Shown here: piece by piece, positions 43,110-55,400 of the stretch | Position numbering within the stretch: position 1 is the first letter of the stretch | Layout: every line of letters begins with the position of its first letter | Source of the DNA: Loripinus fragilis | Taxonomy: Eukaryota > Mollusca > Bivalvia > Lucinida > Lucinidae | Assembly (NCBI GenBank): GCA_964019695.1 | Contig: OZ026517.1 | Location: forward strand, 59,981,478 to 60,045,477 | Direction of reading: 5' to 3' | Length of the DNA: 64,000 nt | Program-made: the position numbers and the translations under genes | The notes under the pieces: model-generated | The model's database searches: none | The model's input: only the letters and a program-made list of their open reading frames with translations | What the model was told of the DNA's origin: nothing

Positions 43110-46100
43110 TTAATGTTTTTGAAAGTATTTCCTTATATCCAAAATAGGCTCAAAACATATTGTATTAGAAATTATTTCGATATTGCAGAATCCTAAAGAA
43201 ACCCAAGAATTAAAAAAGTCGTCTGCCGTCAGTCTGTCCTTATCAATGAGAATTCTAAATTTGATTTTATTTAAAAATTTTGAAACCACGCCAAAACTAC
43301 TTATGTTTTTAAATTCATGTTTTGCTAAGTTTCGATTTGACCAAATTATTTGCCTGGACTCTGTAAGAAGGATTAATGCTACTTGTTTTTTGAATTTAGG
43401 AAGTTGAGGCAATACAAAGTATCTAAAGGTTTTTTCTGAAAATAAAATCTTGTTTTGGCTAAGTTTCCTTAACATAAACAATACAATTTTATTTAAGGGT
43501 ATAAACACGTTACATTCTAAAAACAAATGTGAAACAGTTTCAATTTTATTACATAATGGGCATGTTTGGATTTTTGAGATATGTTTATTATACAAGTAAT
43601 AATTTACATATATAACATCATGACATAATTTCCAGTATGTATTTCTAACATCTGGATCAATATATGGATGGGACATGTTTTTCCAAATGGTTTTAAAATC
43701 TACATTGGGGCATATTTTTTCAATTTTAGGTACCGCATATATATCCAGCAAAAGGATTTTATATATCAACTTTTTATGTAGAGTGTTAAAATTCAGGTCT
43801 TGATTATTATTGAGAAAATGGTCTAGAAGTAAAGTGCAATTTTTATAGAATATAGGAATGTGTTCGCTATGGGGTATATTATTATTTGCAAAAGTTGGGT
43901 TTAAATTCCTGAGTTGCAAACCTATCCAATATTTGGCAAAGTAAGTCCACTTAGCTTCGTGATTGTTAACTATTTTTTGCAAATGGTTAAGGTATAACGA
44001 ATGACATTTAAGTTTCAAACATGGAACATTCAATCCACCTTGATTAAAATCCAAGTATAAAGTTGTTCGGGCAATGGGCTCATACTTTGAGTTCCAAATG
44101 AATCTAAAGAATCTTCTTTGAAGAAGTGTCAAGTAGTGAGAAGGTACTGGGGTGGCAGCTGCATAATAGAGGATTTTGCTAACACAAAGTGAATTTAAAA
44201 CAGTTGATTTTCCTTTAAAGGAAAGTTTTCGAGAGCTCCAAAGGTTCAGTGTGCGATCAATTTTTACAAATATTTTTGACCAAATATCGTCTTCACCAAA
44301 CCCAGTTCCAAAATGATAACCAAGTATTTTATGATTGTCAATCCAACTTATTCCAAAAGGGTGATCTGATCTAGTTTTCCATTTGCCAAGATACATTCCC
44401 TTTGATTTATCATAATTTATTTTTGCACCTGAAACGTTTCCAAAGAGTTTTACCCAATAGAAGTATTTGCGAATGGAGGAATCAGACGTCAAAAGTGCCG
44501 TGCTATCATCAGCATATAAGCTAAGTTTCACTTCAGAGCTCGAACCAGGTATTTTAAGTCCTTTGATATCATCCAAGTTTCTGATTTTATGCGCAAAAGG
44601 TTCGAAACATATAACATACAAGGGCATTGATAAGGAACAACCTTGTCTTACACCTCGTTTGATTGGGAATGATTCGGATATATGATTGTTTACAATGACA
44701 GAAGATGATATGTCATTATACAGAAGCTTGATCCATTTTAAGAAGTTTTCATTGAAGCCAAACGCTGTCAAAGTATCGAGCATGTATGATCTAGACACTC
44801 TATCGAATGCTTTTTCCTGATCCAAGCATATGAAAGAGGCTCCCAAGTTTTTCTGATCTATATAATCCATCACATTACGTATTAAATGAAGATTGTCAAA
44901 AATAGAGCGACCTTTAACTGAACAAGTTTGATCTATGCCAATAATCTTGGGTAAAATATTTCCAAGTCGAATTGTAATAATTTTCGAAATAATCTTATAG
45001 TCAATATTAAGAAGTGAAATAGGCCTGTAACATTTCATTTCATCAGCCCTAGTTTCGTCTTTGCAAATCAATGTGATATAAGACAGTTTCTGAGTTTTAG
45101 ATAATTCACCATTTTCGTATGCCAAGTTTATTATTTCACATAAAACGTCACCAAATAAATGAAAGAATTTCAAGTAGAAGGCGTTTGTCAAACCATCACT
45201 ACCAGGGGATTTATTGGGTTTCATTTCTTTCAGGGCGTGCAAAATTTCATTTTTGTCTATTTTCTTTTCCAGGAGAACGTTATCGGAAGGATCAATTTGG
45301 GGCAGACCGTCAAAAAAAATAGAGTTTAGAGATGAGTCAACAGGTTCTTCATTATAAAGGTTTTGATAAAAGGATTGAAAGCAGGTAAGTATCTCTTTTG
45401 AGTTATTGTATGTATTGTTGTTGTGTTGTATTGTTTGTATTGTTTTTTGTTTGCCTTGTGATGCTTCTTTTTGAAAAAAATATGCTGTTGGGTTTTCATT
45501 GCTTTCAATTGTTTGTGTCTTACTACGTATAATTGTGCCTTTTAGTATATTGTTTTCGATATTTTTAACTTTTAATTTGATATCATTGTAAGTATGTAGG
45601 TCAGATTCAGACTGTAAATTAATGTGAGAGTATTGTTTCTTTAAATGTTTTAATTCTCTAAATTGTTGTTTATTTTTTGATTTACTGTAGTCTATACAAA
45701 ACAGTTTTATTTGAGTTTTGATATCATCCCACCATTCTAAAGTTATATTTTTATTCAGGGTCAAATATTGCCAAAAAAGCTCAAAAGATCTTATAAAGTT
45801 ACAGTCATCCAATAATTGATCATTGAGTTTCCAATATGATTTGCCAATATCAATTCCACTATTAGCAGCCAAGGTCATTTGAATGAAGCTATGATCTGAA
45901 CATGCACAAGGAAGTGTCTCAAAGGATGTAATTGAATTGCAAATAAGTTTGGAAATATAGAATCTATCGATTCTGGTGCCAATCAGGTCATAGTTTGATG
46001 TATTATTTCCAGTACCAACATTCGATCTTGTCCAAGTTACATTTTTCTGATTCGGGTGCAAATGCCGAAAACAGTCTACTAAACTAAATTTTTCAACAAG

Positions 46101-46613
46101 AACTTTGAAAGATTTTGAGCCAATAGTACCTTTCTTGGGATTGCCACCAAGTTTATCTAAGTTTGGATCCAATATAAAGTTGAAATCACCTCCAATGATA
46201 ACTTGTTTTGCTCCACTTAAGTGTTTCGAAAATGAGCTTAGAAAATCCAATCTTTCAGCAGATTCGCTTGGAAAGTATGTATTAACAATTCTAAAGTTTT
46301 CAAACCCATCAGTGGCAAAGTCTAAACGAATTACTCTGCCTTGAAAATCCGAGTGAAATTTTTCAATCTTTATGTTATCTTTAATAAGAAGTATTGCTAC
46401 ACCACAAGAATCAGCCTTACCGAAGTTCCATATGATTTTATTTTCCAGTTTCAAAGTTTTCTCAATAGATTTTGCCAAGTGAAAATTATCAACAAAAGTT
46501 TCTTGCATCAATAAGATATCAATTTTGCTTTGAGCTATAAACTGTTTAATCAAATTGTGTTTATAGTTCGACCTAAAGCCGTTTATATTTATGCTTGCTA
46601 TGTTCAAATCCAT
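43110..46613 (-). CDS. ORF2 protein of LINE-5: endonuclease + reverse transcriptase, 1167 aa
   Basis: Differs from LINE-2 ORF2 at only a few residues (e.g. IISKIIT instead of IILKIIT near 542, SLYADD instead of NLYADD near 698). At both of these sites LINE-5 agrees with the other lineages, so LINE-2 is the changed one. All catalytic motifs and the CPLC-H-C finger are present. Confidence 0.95.
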   Translation of the reverse strand: MDLNIASININGFRSNYKHNLIKQFIAQSKIDILLMQETFVDNFHLAKSIEKTLKLENKIIWNFGKADSCGVAILLIKDNIKIEKFHSDFQGRVIRLDFATDGFENFRIVNTYFPSESAERLDFLSSFSKHLSGAKQVIIGGDFNFILDPNLDKLGGNPKKGTIGSKSFKVLVEKFSLVDCFRHLHPNQKNVTWTRSNVGTGNNTSNYDLIGTRIDRFYISKLICNSITSFETLPCACSDHSFIQMTLAANSGIDIGKSYWKLNDQLLDDCNFIRSFELFWQYLTLNKNITLEWWDDIKTQIKLFCIDYSKSKNKQQFRELKHLKKQYSHINLQSESDLHTYNDIKLKVKNIENNILKGTIIRSKTQTIESNENPTAYFFQKEASQGKQKTIQTIQHNNNTYNNSKEILTCFQSFYQNLYNEEPVDSSLNSIFFDGLPQIDPSDNVLLEKKIDKNEILHALKEMKPNKSPGSDGLTNAFYLKFFHLFGDVLCEIINLAYENGELSKTQKLSYITLICKDETRADEMKCYRPISLLNIDYKIISKIITIRLGNILPKIIGIDQTCSVKGRSIFDNLHLIRNVMDYIDQKNLGASFICLDQEKAFDRVSRSYMLDTLTAFGFNENFLKWIKLLYNDISSSVIVNNHISESFPIKRGVRQGCSLSMPLYVICFEPFAHKIRNLDDIKGLKIPGSSSEVKLSLYADDSTALLTSDSSIRKYFYWVKLFGNVSGAKINYDKSKGMYLGKWKTRSDHPFGISWIDNHKILGYHFGTGFGEDDIWSKIFVKIDRTLNLWSSRKLSFKGKSTVLNSLCVSKILYYAAATPVPSHYLTLLQRRFFRFIWNSKYEPIARTTLYLDFNQGGLNVPCLKLKCHSLYLNHLQKIVNNHEAKWTYFAKYWIGLQLRNLNPTFANNNIPHSEHIPIFYKNCTLLLDHFLNNNQDLNFNTLHKKLIYKILLLDIYAVPKIEKICPNVDFKTIWKNMSHPYIDPDVRNTYWKLCHDVIYVNYYLYNKHISKIQTCPLCNKIETVSHLFLECNVFIPLNKIVLFMLRKLSQNKILFSEKTFRYFVLPQLPKFKKQVALILLTESRQIIWSNRNLAKHEFKNISSFGVVSKFLNKIKFRILIDKDRLTADDFFNSWVSLGFCNIEIISNTICFEPILDIRKYFQKH

Positions 46614-47806
46614 TGTCCTAGCAATAGTTTAATGCAAAAAGATATATATAAAGATCCAAGTTCCAAACTACAGTAGTAATAGTTATGGTAATAAAAATAA
46701 AAGTGATAGCTATGGTAATGGTAGTTGTAATAGTAGTAACAGCAGCAGTAGTAATAATAGCAATAGTTGTTGTAAAATCTATAATAGTTGCAGCAGTAAA
46801 AGTCAACATAATAATGATTTTTGCAGACTTGAAGGGTGAAGAGGCAGAGATGGGCTTTGGTTAATATGGGAGTATTTATATCTGAATGTCTGAACGGGAG
46901 CATTGGGGGCATAGTATTTGTATGACACGGGAGCATTTGGGGCTTGATTTTGCTATAGGAAGTTATAAGGTGACAGGAAAAGGAAATTGGGTTATCATAT
47001 TTTAGGTGGGCACATTGATATATGGGGAAAATGAAATAAAAACACATGTATAATACATATATAACATTTTTTAACATCATACAAAATGGTAAATATTTTA
47101 TTATATACACATGTAGAGAGAAGTTAGCTAATACCAAGTGAATTCTACCAATTGCATGCCAAATAGCGCTAGCAAGTAGGGAAATGTTAGAGAGGTGATT
47201 TAGAAACATTACACAGCATGCCAAGGGTATATATAATCGGTAATCATCGTAAAATAGCGGACAATACCGACGCGCTTGCACTTCCGCCCAGATAAAATCT
47301 GAATACTGTAGGTATTTTTCCAATATTGCAAAACGATAGATAGAAAAAGCTTCAATTACGCTGTGTACAGGTATTTTACTTACAGGTATATAAAAACAGG
47401 TAAACCAAAAAACCAATAATGCAGTGTAGAGTGTGATAAGAATAGTTGAATCACTGAGGTGTAACAAGTAGATAAATAAGTTAAAGCGTAGTACAGGTAA
47501 GGTATATATACATGTGGTTGCCAAGTTACAAGTATGTACATGCGAAGCAAATGTAGTGGTCTGATATAAGACTGGGGTTATAATCTGCATGTATAATAGA
47601 TGTTTAGCTAACGCATATGATAGGAAAAAAAGTAGTACAATACACAACAATAAAAAGAGGAAACAGGCAATACTAATATGGTATATTGCCTTACAAATGA
47701 AGGGGTTAATCTGTCTCATTGTCCGTTTTCGTGTCCGTGTCTGCATCCCATTTGTCTTGTCAGCCTGTCCGTTTGTCTTCAAATCATAGTCGTTTGTCCA
47801 GTCCAT
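46604..47806 (-). CDS. Middle ORF of LINE-5, ~400 aa hydrophobic protein of unknown function
   Basis: Start MDWTNDYD at 47806, 22 nt after the ORF1 stop; ends GQWI inside the ORF2 start. Nearly identical to the LINE-2 frame; the few differences keep it open. Lacks the palindrome repeats found in the other lineages. Confidence 0.55.
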   Translation of the reverse strand: MDWTNDYDLKTNGQADKTNGMQTRTRKRTMRQINPFICKAIYHISIACFLFLLLCIVLLFFLSYALAKHLLYMQIITPVLYQTTTFASHVHTCNLATTCIYTLPVLRFNLFIYLLHLSDSTILITLYTALLVFWFTCFYIPVSKIPVHSVIEAFSIYRFAILEKYLQYSDFIWAEVQARRYCPLFYDDYRLYIPLACCVMFLNHLSNISLLASAIWHAIGRIHLVLANFSLHVYIIKYLPFCMMLKNVIYVLYMCFYFIFPIYQCAHLKYDNPISFSCHLITSYSKIKPQMLPCHTNTMPPMLPFRHSDINTPILTKAHLCLFTLQVCKNHYYVDFYCCNYYRFYNNYCYYYYCCCYYYYNYHYHSYHFYFYYHNYYYCSLELGSLYISFCIKLLLGQWI

Positions 47807-47828
47807 TTTGTAAGCGTAGAGGTTGAGC

Positions 47829-48848
47829 CTATTCAACATCAACATCAACATCAGCATCAACATCCTTATCCAAATCAGAGGTGTCCCCAAAAATAGCCTC
47901 ACTGGTTGGTGGAAGGCCAAGCTGAGAAAACATGTTCGAAGTGGAGGCAGGTGGCTCTGGCGACAACTGTGTCATCCTCGCCGGCTTATTGGGGGGGATG
48001 AAACCGTCGTCGTCATCGTCTGTATCCCGCCTCCTCTTCGAACTAGCAACTGCCATCTCTATATCCTCAGTGGTGCCCGTTTGCACCTCCGACACATCCC
48101 CGCCAACCACTGGAACCCCGGTACCCCCAACAGGGGGTGGGGAAGCACCCTCTGAGCGTACTGGCTCAGACAGTACCTCCCCCCTGGGTTCCCTAGCTGA
48201 CTGGGCAGCCGGACGAACAAAAGAAGCAACTCTTGAATACCTGGTTGATTCACATTCCCGCCTAGTATGTCCTACCTCATGGCATTTTAAACATAAGGGG
48301 GGTCTACCTTGCATTGTTATGAGCATGGATTGCCCACAACCAAACTTGACCATATGAGGGATCCTTTGTTTTGACTTTTCATCAGTTTTGAGGGTTACTT
48401 CCCTCATTCCGTTGAAGGTACATACATTAGTATATGAGGTTTTATTATGCTTTACCTCTAAAACTTCGCCATAGTCACAAAATATGGCCTTCAATAGCCG
48501 ATCTTGGTAGTAGAGGGGTAACCAATGTACTCTTAGTGAGACAATTTGCTCTGAACAAAGCATCACTGTAAATCTCTTACTGCCACGCCCAATAAACTTT
48601 GCATCCATCAACCTCTTGGCTGTATGTCTGTCTTTCATAGTTAGATTGAAAGATCTGTCATTTGAACTGACCTTGTAAAGTCCAGTTAAGTCCTCCGCCT
48701 TCAGCCCCTCATCTTCCAAAGCTATAAACACATCACCATAGCTCAGCGTACCATACTCTGTTGGAGTCAATCTGACCGTCAATTCCAGCTGATCTTCATC
48801 AATGTAATTGGTTTCATTGCCATCAAAATGAATGATTGGATTTGCCAT
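47829..48848 (-). CDS. ORF1 protein of LINE-5, 339 aa
   Basis: MANP start at 48848; appears identical to LINE-2 ORF1. Zinc knuckle CLKCHEVGHTRREC; acidic Asp/Val tail. Confidence 0.92.
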   Translation of the reverse strand: MANPIIHFDGNETNYIDEDQLELTVRLTPTEYGTLSYGDVFIALEDEGLKAEDLTGLYKVSSNDRSFNLTMKDRHTAKRLMDAKFIGRGSKRFTVMLCSEQIVSLRVHWLPLYYQDRLLKAIFCDYGEVLEVKHNKTSYTNVCTFNGMREVTLKTDEKSKQRIPHMVKFGCGQSMLITMQGRPPLCLKCHEVGHTRRECESTRYSRVASFVRPAAQSAREPRGEVLSEPVRSEGASPPPVGGTGVPVVGGDVSEVQTGTTEDIEMAVASSKRRRDTDDDDDGFIPPNKPARMTQLSPEPPASTSNMFSQLGLPPTSEAIFGDTSDLDKDVDADVDVDVE

Positions 48849-48884
48849 ATTGATTGACAAAAAATACAAGAGGAAACAATTAAT

Positions 48885-48912
48885 CACTGTTTCCTCTGTA
48901 CCAGGTAAGTAT
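48885..48912 (-). pseudogene. U1 snRNA gene, 5' fragment fused to LINE-5
   Basis: U1 nt 1-28 with end GAGGAAACAGTG. GAGGAAAC/GTTTCCTC stem across the junction, as in LINE-2. Confidence 0.92.
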
Positions 48913-49378
48913 GCTTGGACAGCCAAGGCCGTGCCTCTTAAAGCACAAGGATCTCAATTCAAAGTGGTGTGGCGCCACCAGCTCCCAGCTCACGCTTCCA
49001 CACGGTTCCCTCGCGCAGCTGCACGCCATGCACGTGCTCCACGCCATGCACGTGCTCCACGAGCCTCTCCTCCAAGCAGCACGAACGAAATCCCACCTGC
49101 AGCTCGCACAATATAAAGGAGGCGCACGCTCAGCCTGAAAAACAAGGACATAAGCGATTAAGCACACAGGCAACGTCGCACATACGTTTCTGACATTCAA
49201 CGTTTACATTGAGAAAGGGCGACAACTCTCCCTTTCAGCAGCTGCAACTGCAAATGCTACCTACTAGCCCACATTCAACCTGCCTGTCGTGGCGTGATCT
49301 GGTCTGCGCGAAAGCACAGGGGTTTTCCGGGATTTCTCGGGATTTTGGAAGGGTTTCTGTTCTGCAATGTCTTTGTTT
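48913..49378 (-). promoter_or_regulatory. U1 repeat spacer (466 bp)
   Basis: Candidate PSE at 48949-48966. Confidence 0.7.
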
Positions 49379-49542
49379 CAGGGGTTAGCGCGTACGCAGA
49401 CCCCCACACTTATAAATTGCGTACCCGAGTTGTCCACATTTGGGACAATCGCAGCCGTCAGCCCAACCGAAGTGCAATGGAAGGGCCTCCTGCTGGAGGA
49501 ACCGCCTTGTTGATCACGGTTTCCTCTGTACCAGGTAAGTAT
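49379..49542 (-). ncRNA. U1: U1 snRNA gene, uninterrupted (164 nt)
   Basis: Same sequence as 21940-22103. First of two complete U1 units between LINE-5 and LINE-6. Confidence 0.95.
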
Positions 49543-50008
49543 GCTTGGACAGCCAAGGCCGTGCCTCTTAAAGCACAAGGATCTCAATTCAAAGTGGTGT
49601 GGCGCCACCAGCTCCCAGCTCACGCTTCCACACGGTTCCCTCGCGCAGCTGCACGCCATGCACGTGCTCCACGCCATGCACGTGCTCCACGAGCCTCTCC
49701 TCCAAGCAGCACGAACGAAATCCCACCTGCAGCTCGCACAATATAAAGGAGGCGCACGCTCAGCCTGAAAAACAAGGACATAAGCGATTAAGCACACAGG
49801 CAACGTCGCACATACGTTTCTGACATTCAACGTTTACATTGAGAAAGGGCGACAACTCTCCCTTTCAGCAGCTGCAACTGCAAATGCTACCTACTAGCCC
49901 ACATTCAACCTGCCTGTCGTGGCGTGATCTGGTCTGCGCGAAAGCACAGGGGTTTTCCGGGATTTCTCGGGATTTTGGAAGGGTTTCTGTTCTGCAATGT
50001 CTTTGTTT
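49543..50008 (-). promoter_or_regulatory. U1 repeat spacer (466 bp)
   Basis: Candidate PSE at 49579-49596. Confidence 0.7.
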
Positions 50009-50172
50009 CAGGGGTTAGCGCGTACGCAGACCCCCACACTTATAAATTGCGTACCCGAGTTGTCCACATTTGGGACAATCGCAGCCGTCAGCCCAACCGA
50101 AGTGCAATGGAAGGGCCTCCTGCTGGAGGAACCGCCTTGTTGATCACGGTTTCCTCTGTACCAGGTAAGTAT
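50009..50172 (-). ncRNA. U1: U1 snRNA gene, uninterrupted (164 nt)
   Basis: Same sequence as 21940-22103, exactly 630 bp from the copy at 49379. Confidence 0.95.
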
Positions 50173-50638
50173 GCTTGGACAGCCAAGGCCGTGCCTCTTA
50201 AAGCACAAGGATCTCAATTCAAAGTGGTGTGGCGCCACCAGCTCCCAGCTCACGCTTCCACACGGTTCCCTCGCGCAGCTGCACGCCATGCACGTGCTCC
50301 ACGCCATGCACGTGCTCCACGAGCCTCTCCTCCAAGCAGCACGAACGAAATCCCACCTGCAGCTCGCACAATATAAAGGAGGCGCACGCTCAGCCTGAAA
50401 AACAAGGACATAAGCGATTAAGCACACAGGCAACGTCGCACATACGTTTCTGACATTCAACGTTTACATTGAGAAAGGGCGACAACTCTCCCTTTCAGCA
50501 GCTGCAACTGCAAATGCTACCTACTAGCCCACATTCAACCTGCCTGTCGTGGCGTGATCTGGTCTGCGCGAAAGCACAGGGGTTTTCCGGGATTTCTCGG
50601 GATTTTGGAAGGGTTTCTGTTCTGCAATGTCTTTGTTT
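50173..50638 (-). promoter_or_regulatory. U1 repeat spacer (466 bp)
   Basis: Candidate PSE at 50209-50226. Confidence 0.7.
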
Positions 50639-50766
50639 CAGGGGTTAGCGCGTACGCAGACCCCCACACTTATAAATTGCGTACCCGAGTTGTCCACATT
50701 TGGGACAATCGCAGCCGTCAGCCCAACCGAAGTGCAATGGAAGGGCCTCCTGCTGGAGGAACCGCC
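50639..50766 (-). pseudogene. U1 snRNA gene, 3' fragment (nt 37-164) after LINE-6
   Basis: 128 nt, joined to the LINE-6 tail GAAAAACAAAAA. Confidence 0.92.
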
Positions 50767-52401
50767 TTTTTGTTTTTCATAAATTTAATAGTATTTACAA
50801 TAAAAACCGGTGGGGTGTAAAAGCCCCACACGGCCGGTACCTTTTTGCATGCATATACAATAATTGAAAACCTTAAAAAGACCTATGAAAAACTTTATAC
50901 ATCGAGATATGAAGATAAAAACTTTTTATAGAGTAAATAATTTAAAAAGACCTAGATAGAAAATTATTGAAAGTATTGTAAGGAAAGAAATGGAAAGGAT
51001 AGATATAACTTTTATTGCAAATTGAATCCCTTAATATGCTCTAGGATGGCATATATTCAACAATTGATATATTGAATTACGTGTTCACAAACCTAGCCCT
51101 TAAAAGGTACCGTATGTTAGTACTTGAGATGACTTGACCACAGACTATTTATTCTATTCATATAACATCTATTTTTGGCAGTCATATAATTAAGCAGTAC
51201 AGGGGAAACATAGTCTATATTATTTTTTGAAATTATTGGTTCTGCCTTTCACATGTGTTTCTGGTCCTGACACGAGCGTTGTGCACCACGTGCACAAGGC
51301 TAATGTCAGTGACCAAATTCACATTTCAAACTGGGTCAGCCTTTGGAACTTATTACTTGGCATGAGCATAATATCTACAACGACAGACATTGATCACAAA
51401 GGACAAACATGGGACATTTTGGACTGGGGTCACTCACTATTCCTGGGGGTGAAAGACAAAACTACTCACACATCCAAGAGACGAGGGCTCGGGTTCCCTC
51501 CCCACTTGGGTGTGGGAGCATGTTTTTTTATAAGCATTTGTAAATTGTTAATAAAAAGAAAAAACGTCAGATGCAGTTGTGTCAAAAAACATTCACAGGC
51601 TGTAGTCAAGTCATTACTCTACAAATAATGGTTAGTACAATATAGAAGAATATTCACAAATGACAAAATGAGATTCTTTTCATTATCAGACGGCAACAGC
51701 AGTCTGAAATAGAGAAACTATTTTAGAATATGTACAAGGTTATTTCAGAAATAGCAACTTTAAGTCTATATATACATAATAATCTATCCGGATGCTAAAA
51801 AGTTGATCTAAATTGCTAAGAATTTGGATCCAGATCAGACTTGACATGTTGTCACGTCTAATTTGGAATCAAACTATTTGCAAGGATCGTAAGTGGTGGC
51901 AAAAAGTCGCTACTTTGGGCGAAAGAAAATCGCATCACTGTATCAGGTAATAGAAAAATCAATCTTAATAAGATGGCGTTTATGGGTTCTAAAATGTTTG
52001 GATCAAGATCAGGTTGAATATTATCAGTCTGATTTTATTTCAAACATTTTTGAAGATATTTTAGTATATTATATAAGTTTTTATTGGATTATATATCTTG
52101 AGAAAAAAGTAAGATCAAAATAATTGTCATCATAATGCGAAAAAATTCAGATCAAAATCAGACCAGATATTTTATCAGCTCTGATTGTGGCCTAAATTTT
52201 TTTTTTTTTTCAAGTTTTCCTGGTAATAATCGCCATATTTGAAAATGAATAGTATATGATTTTAATAGAAAATATATATATTTAGCCATAGGGTAAGAGC
52301 GAAAAAACAAATAGTAAAAACTAGGAGGAGACACTGGCAATAGCTTACGCTTCATCCTAGTCTATATCATTTGTTATCCTTATAAGCTTGAAATTTGTTT
52401 A
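50767..52401 (-). other. 3' UTR of LINE-6
   Basis: Near copy of the LINE-3 3' UTR: 3'-terminal hairpin 50806-50838, nested hairpin 51261-51315 with a perfect inner stem, three palindromes (~51827-51885, ~51997-52055, ~52148-52200), and the ACTAGGA/TCCTAGT stem at 52320-52361. No gene seen. Confidence 0.85.
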
Positions 52402-55400
52402 TCATTGTTGTTGAAAGTATCTTCGTATATCTAAAATTGGTTCAAAAGTGATTGTGTTTGAAATAATTTCGATATTGCAAAACCCTAAGGAGCACCATGT
52501 ATCGAAAAAGTCGTCTGCTGTCAGTCTGTCCTTATCAATAAGAATTCTAAATTTAATTTTATTCAAAAATTTAGAAACCACGCCAAAAGCAGTAATGTTT
52601 TTTAATTCATGTTTTGCTAAATTTCTATTTGTCCAGATGATATGTCTCGACTCTGTTAAAAGAATTAATGCAACTTGTTTTTTGAATTTAGAAAGTTGAG
52701 GCAACACAAAGTATCTAAATGTTCTTTCTGAAAGTGAAACCTTATTTTGGCTAAGTTTCCTTAACATGGACAGGACAATTTTATTTAAGGGTAAAAACAC
52801 ATTGCATTCTAAAAAAAGATGGGAGACAGTTTCAATTTTATCACACAATGGGCAGGTCTTAATCTTTGAAATATGTTTTTGATATAAGTAATAATTTACA
52901 TAAATAACATCATGGGTTAATTTCCAAAAGGTATTACGAACATCAGGGTCAATATATGGCAAACTAATACTTTTCCAAATAGGCTTAAAATCTATATATG
53001 GGCACAATTTTTCTATTTTTGGCTGTATGCAAATGTCTTGTAATAATGTTTTGTATATGTGTTTCTTGTGAAATGAGTTAAAATCAATGTCTTCATTTGT
53101 ATGTGTGAAATTGTCAAAAATTGATAAACATGTTTTGTAAAATATAGGAATGTATTCACTATGGGGAACGCTGTTACTAGCAAAGGCTGGGTTAAACTTT
53201 CTAAGTTGCAAACCTATCCAATATTTGGCAAAGAAGGTCCAGTTAGCGTTATGGTTATTTATTAGCTTCTGCAAATGATTTAAGTATATCGAATGGCACT
53301 TAAGTTTCACACATGGAACATTCAATCCTCCTTGATTAAAATCTAGATATAAGGTTTTTCTGGCCACAGGTTCAAATGTAGAGCTCCAAATAAATCTAAA
53401 GAATCGTCTTTCAAAAAGTGTGAGATAGTGAGAAGGTATTGGGTTACAAGTAGCATAATACAATATTTTACTAAGACACAGAGAATTCAAAACTGTTGAT
53501 TTCCCTTTAAAAGAAAGTTTCCTTGAAATCCAAAGGTTAAGGGTTTTATCAATTTTCACATATATTTTCGACCATATATCATCATTACTGAAACCTGATC
53601 CAAAAAAGTAACCAAGAATTTTATGATGGTCAATCCAACTGATGCCAAAAGGGTGATCAGATCTAGTTTTCCATTTACCAAGGTACATCCCTTTCGATTT
53701 TTCATAATTGATTTTCGCCCCAGATATTTGTCCAAACAGTTTGACCCAGTGTAAGTATTTTCGAATAGAGGAGTCAGTGGTCAAAAAAGCAGTACTATCA
53801 TCTGCAAACAAACTTAGTTTCACCTGAGAAGTTGTACCTGGCATGTTGATACCTTTGATATCATCCGAGTTTCTAATCTTATGCGCAAAAGGTTCAAAAC
53901 ATATAGGGGCATAGATAGGGAACAACCCTGCCGAACGCCTCTCTTAATTGGAAAAGCCTGAGATATGTGATTATTTACAATGACTGAAGAAGAAATATCA
54001 TTATATAGAAGCTTGACCCATTTTATAAAGTTACTATTAAATCCAAACGCTGTCAAAGCATCAAACATATATGACCTAGATACTCTATCAAAAGCTTTTT
54101 CTTGGTCCAAACAAATAAACGAAGCTGCCAAGTTTTTCTGATCAACGTAATCTACAATGTTCCGTATCAAATGAAGGTTATCAAAAATTGATCGTCCTTT
54201 CACAGAGCAAGTTTGATCTATGCCAATGATTTTTGGTAGCACTTTCCCAAGTCGAACTGTAATTATTTTCGAAATGATTTTGTAATCAATATTCAAAAGT
54301 GAGATGGGCCTATAGCATTTCATTTCTTCTGACCTAGTTTCATCTTTGCAAATCAAAGTAATATATGACAATTTCTGAGTTTCAGATAATTCTCCAGTTT
54401 CATAAGCTAAATTTATAATTTTACAAAGAACATCACCAAATAGATGAAAGAATTTCAAATAGAAGGCGTTTGTTAGACCGTCACTACCAGGAGATTTATT
54501 GGGCTTCATTTCTTTAAGGGCATGCAAAATTTCATCTTTTTCTATTTTCTTTTCAAGGAAGAGATTATCGGATTGGTCAATCTTGGGCAAATCATCAAAG
54601 AAAAGGGAGTTTAAAGATGAGTCAACAGGTTCTTCACTATATAGAGTTTCATAAAAGGACCTAAAGCAGGTAAGTATGTCTTTTGAGTTATTATATGTGT
54701 TTATGTTGTGTTGTATTGTTTTTATTGTTTTGTTTTTACTTATTGTTGCTTCTTTTTGAAAAAAATATGCACTAGGTTTTTCATTTTCTTGTATAGATTG
54801 AGTTTTGCTACGAATCATTGAACCTCTAAGAATATTATCTTCTATTTCTTTTACTCTAAGTTTGATGGCATTGAATGTATGTAGGTCAGATGTAGATTCT
54901 AAATCAAGTGTTGAATATTGCTTTTTTAATTTTTTAAATTCACCAAATTGTTCCTTGTTTTTTGATTTGCTGTAGTCAATGCAAAATATTTTTATTTGAT
55001 ATTTCATATGATCCCACCATTTCAAAGTTATTTCCTTAGTTTCAGAAATGAATTTCCAAAATTTTTCAAAATAATTTAAGAAGTTGATGTCATCCAATAA
55101 CTGATCATTGAATTTCCAATAGGATTTACCAATGTCTATTCCAGAGTTTGCAGTCAAGTTCATTTTGATAAAACTATGGTCCGAACATACACAAGGTATA
55201 GTGTCAAAAGTATTGATTGAGTTACACATATATTTTGAAATATAAAATCTGTCGATCCTAGTGCCAATCATATCATAGTTTGGTTTATCATTCCCAGTTG
55301 CAACATTTGATCTAGTCCAAGTTACAGATTTCTTATTAGGGTTTATGTGTCGAAAGCAGTCTGTTAAATCAAATTTATCAACAATAGTTTTAAAAGTTTT

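Larger units (their letters stand above)
41781..48884 (-). mobile_element. LINE-5: intact three-ORF U1-inserted LINE, twin of LINE-2
   Basis: About 7.1 kb, all three ORFs open. Near-identical to LINE-2 across its length, but flanked upstream by the common 466-bp spacer type instead of variant A. The best candidate, with LINE-2, for a recently active copy. Confidence 0.94.
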
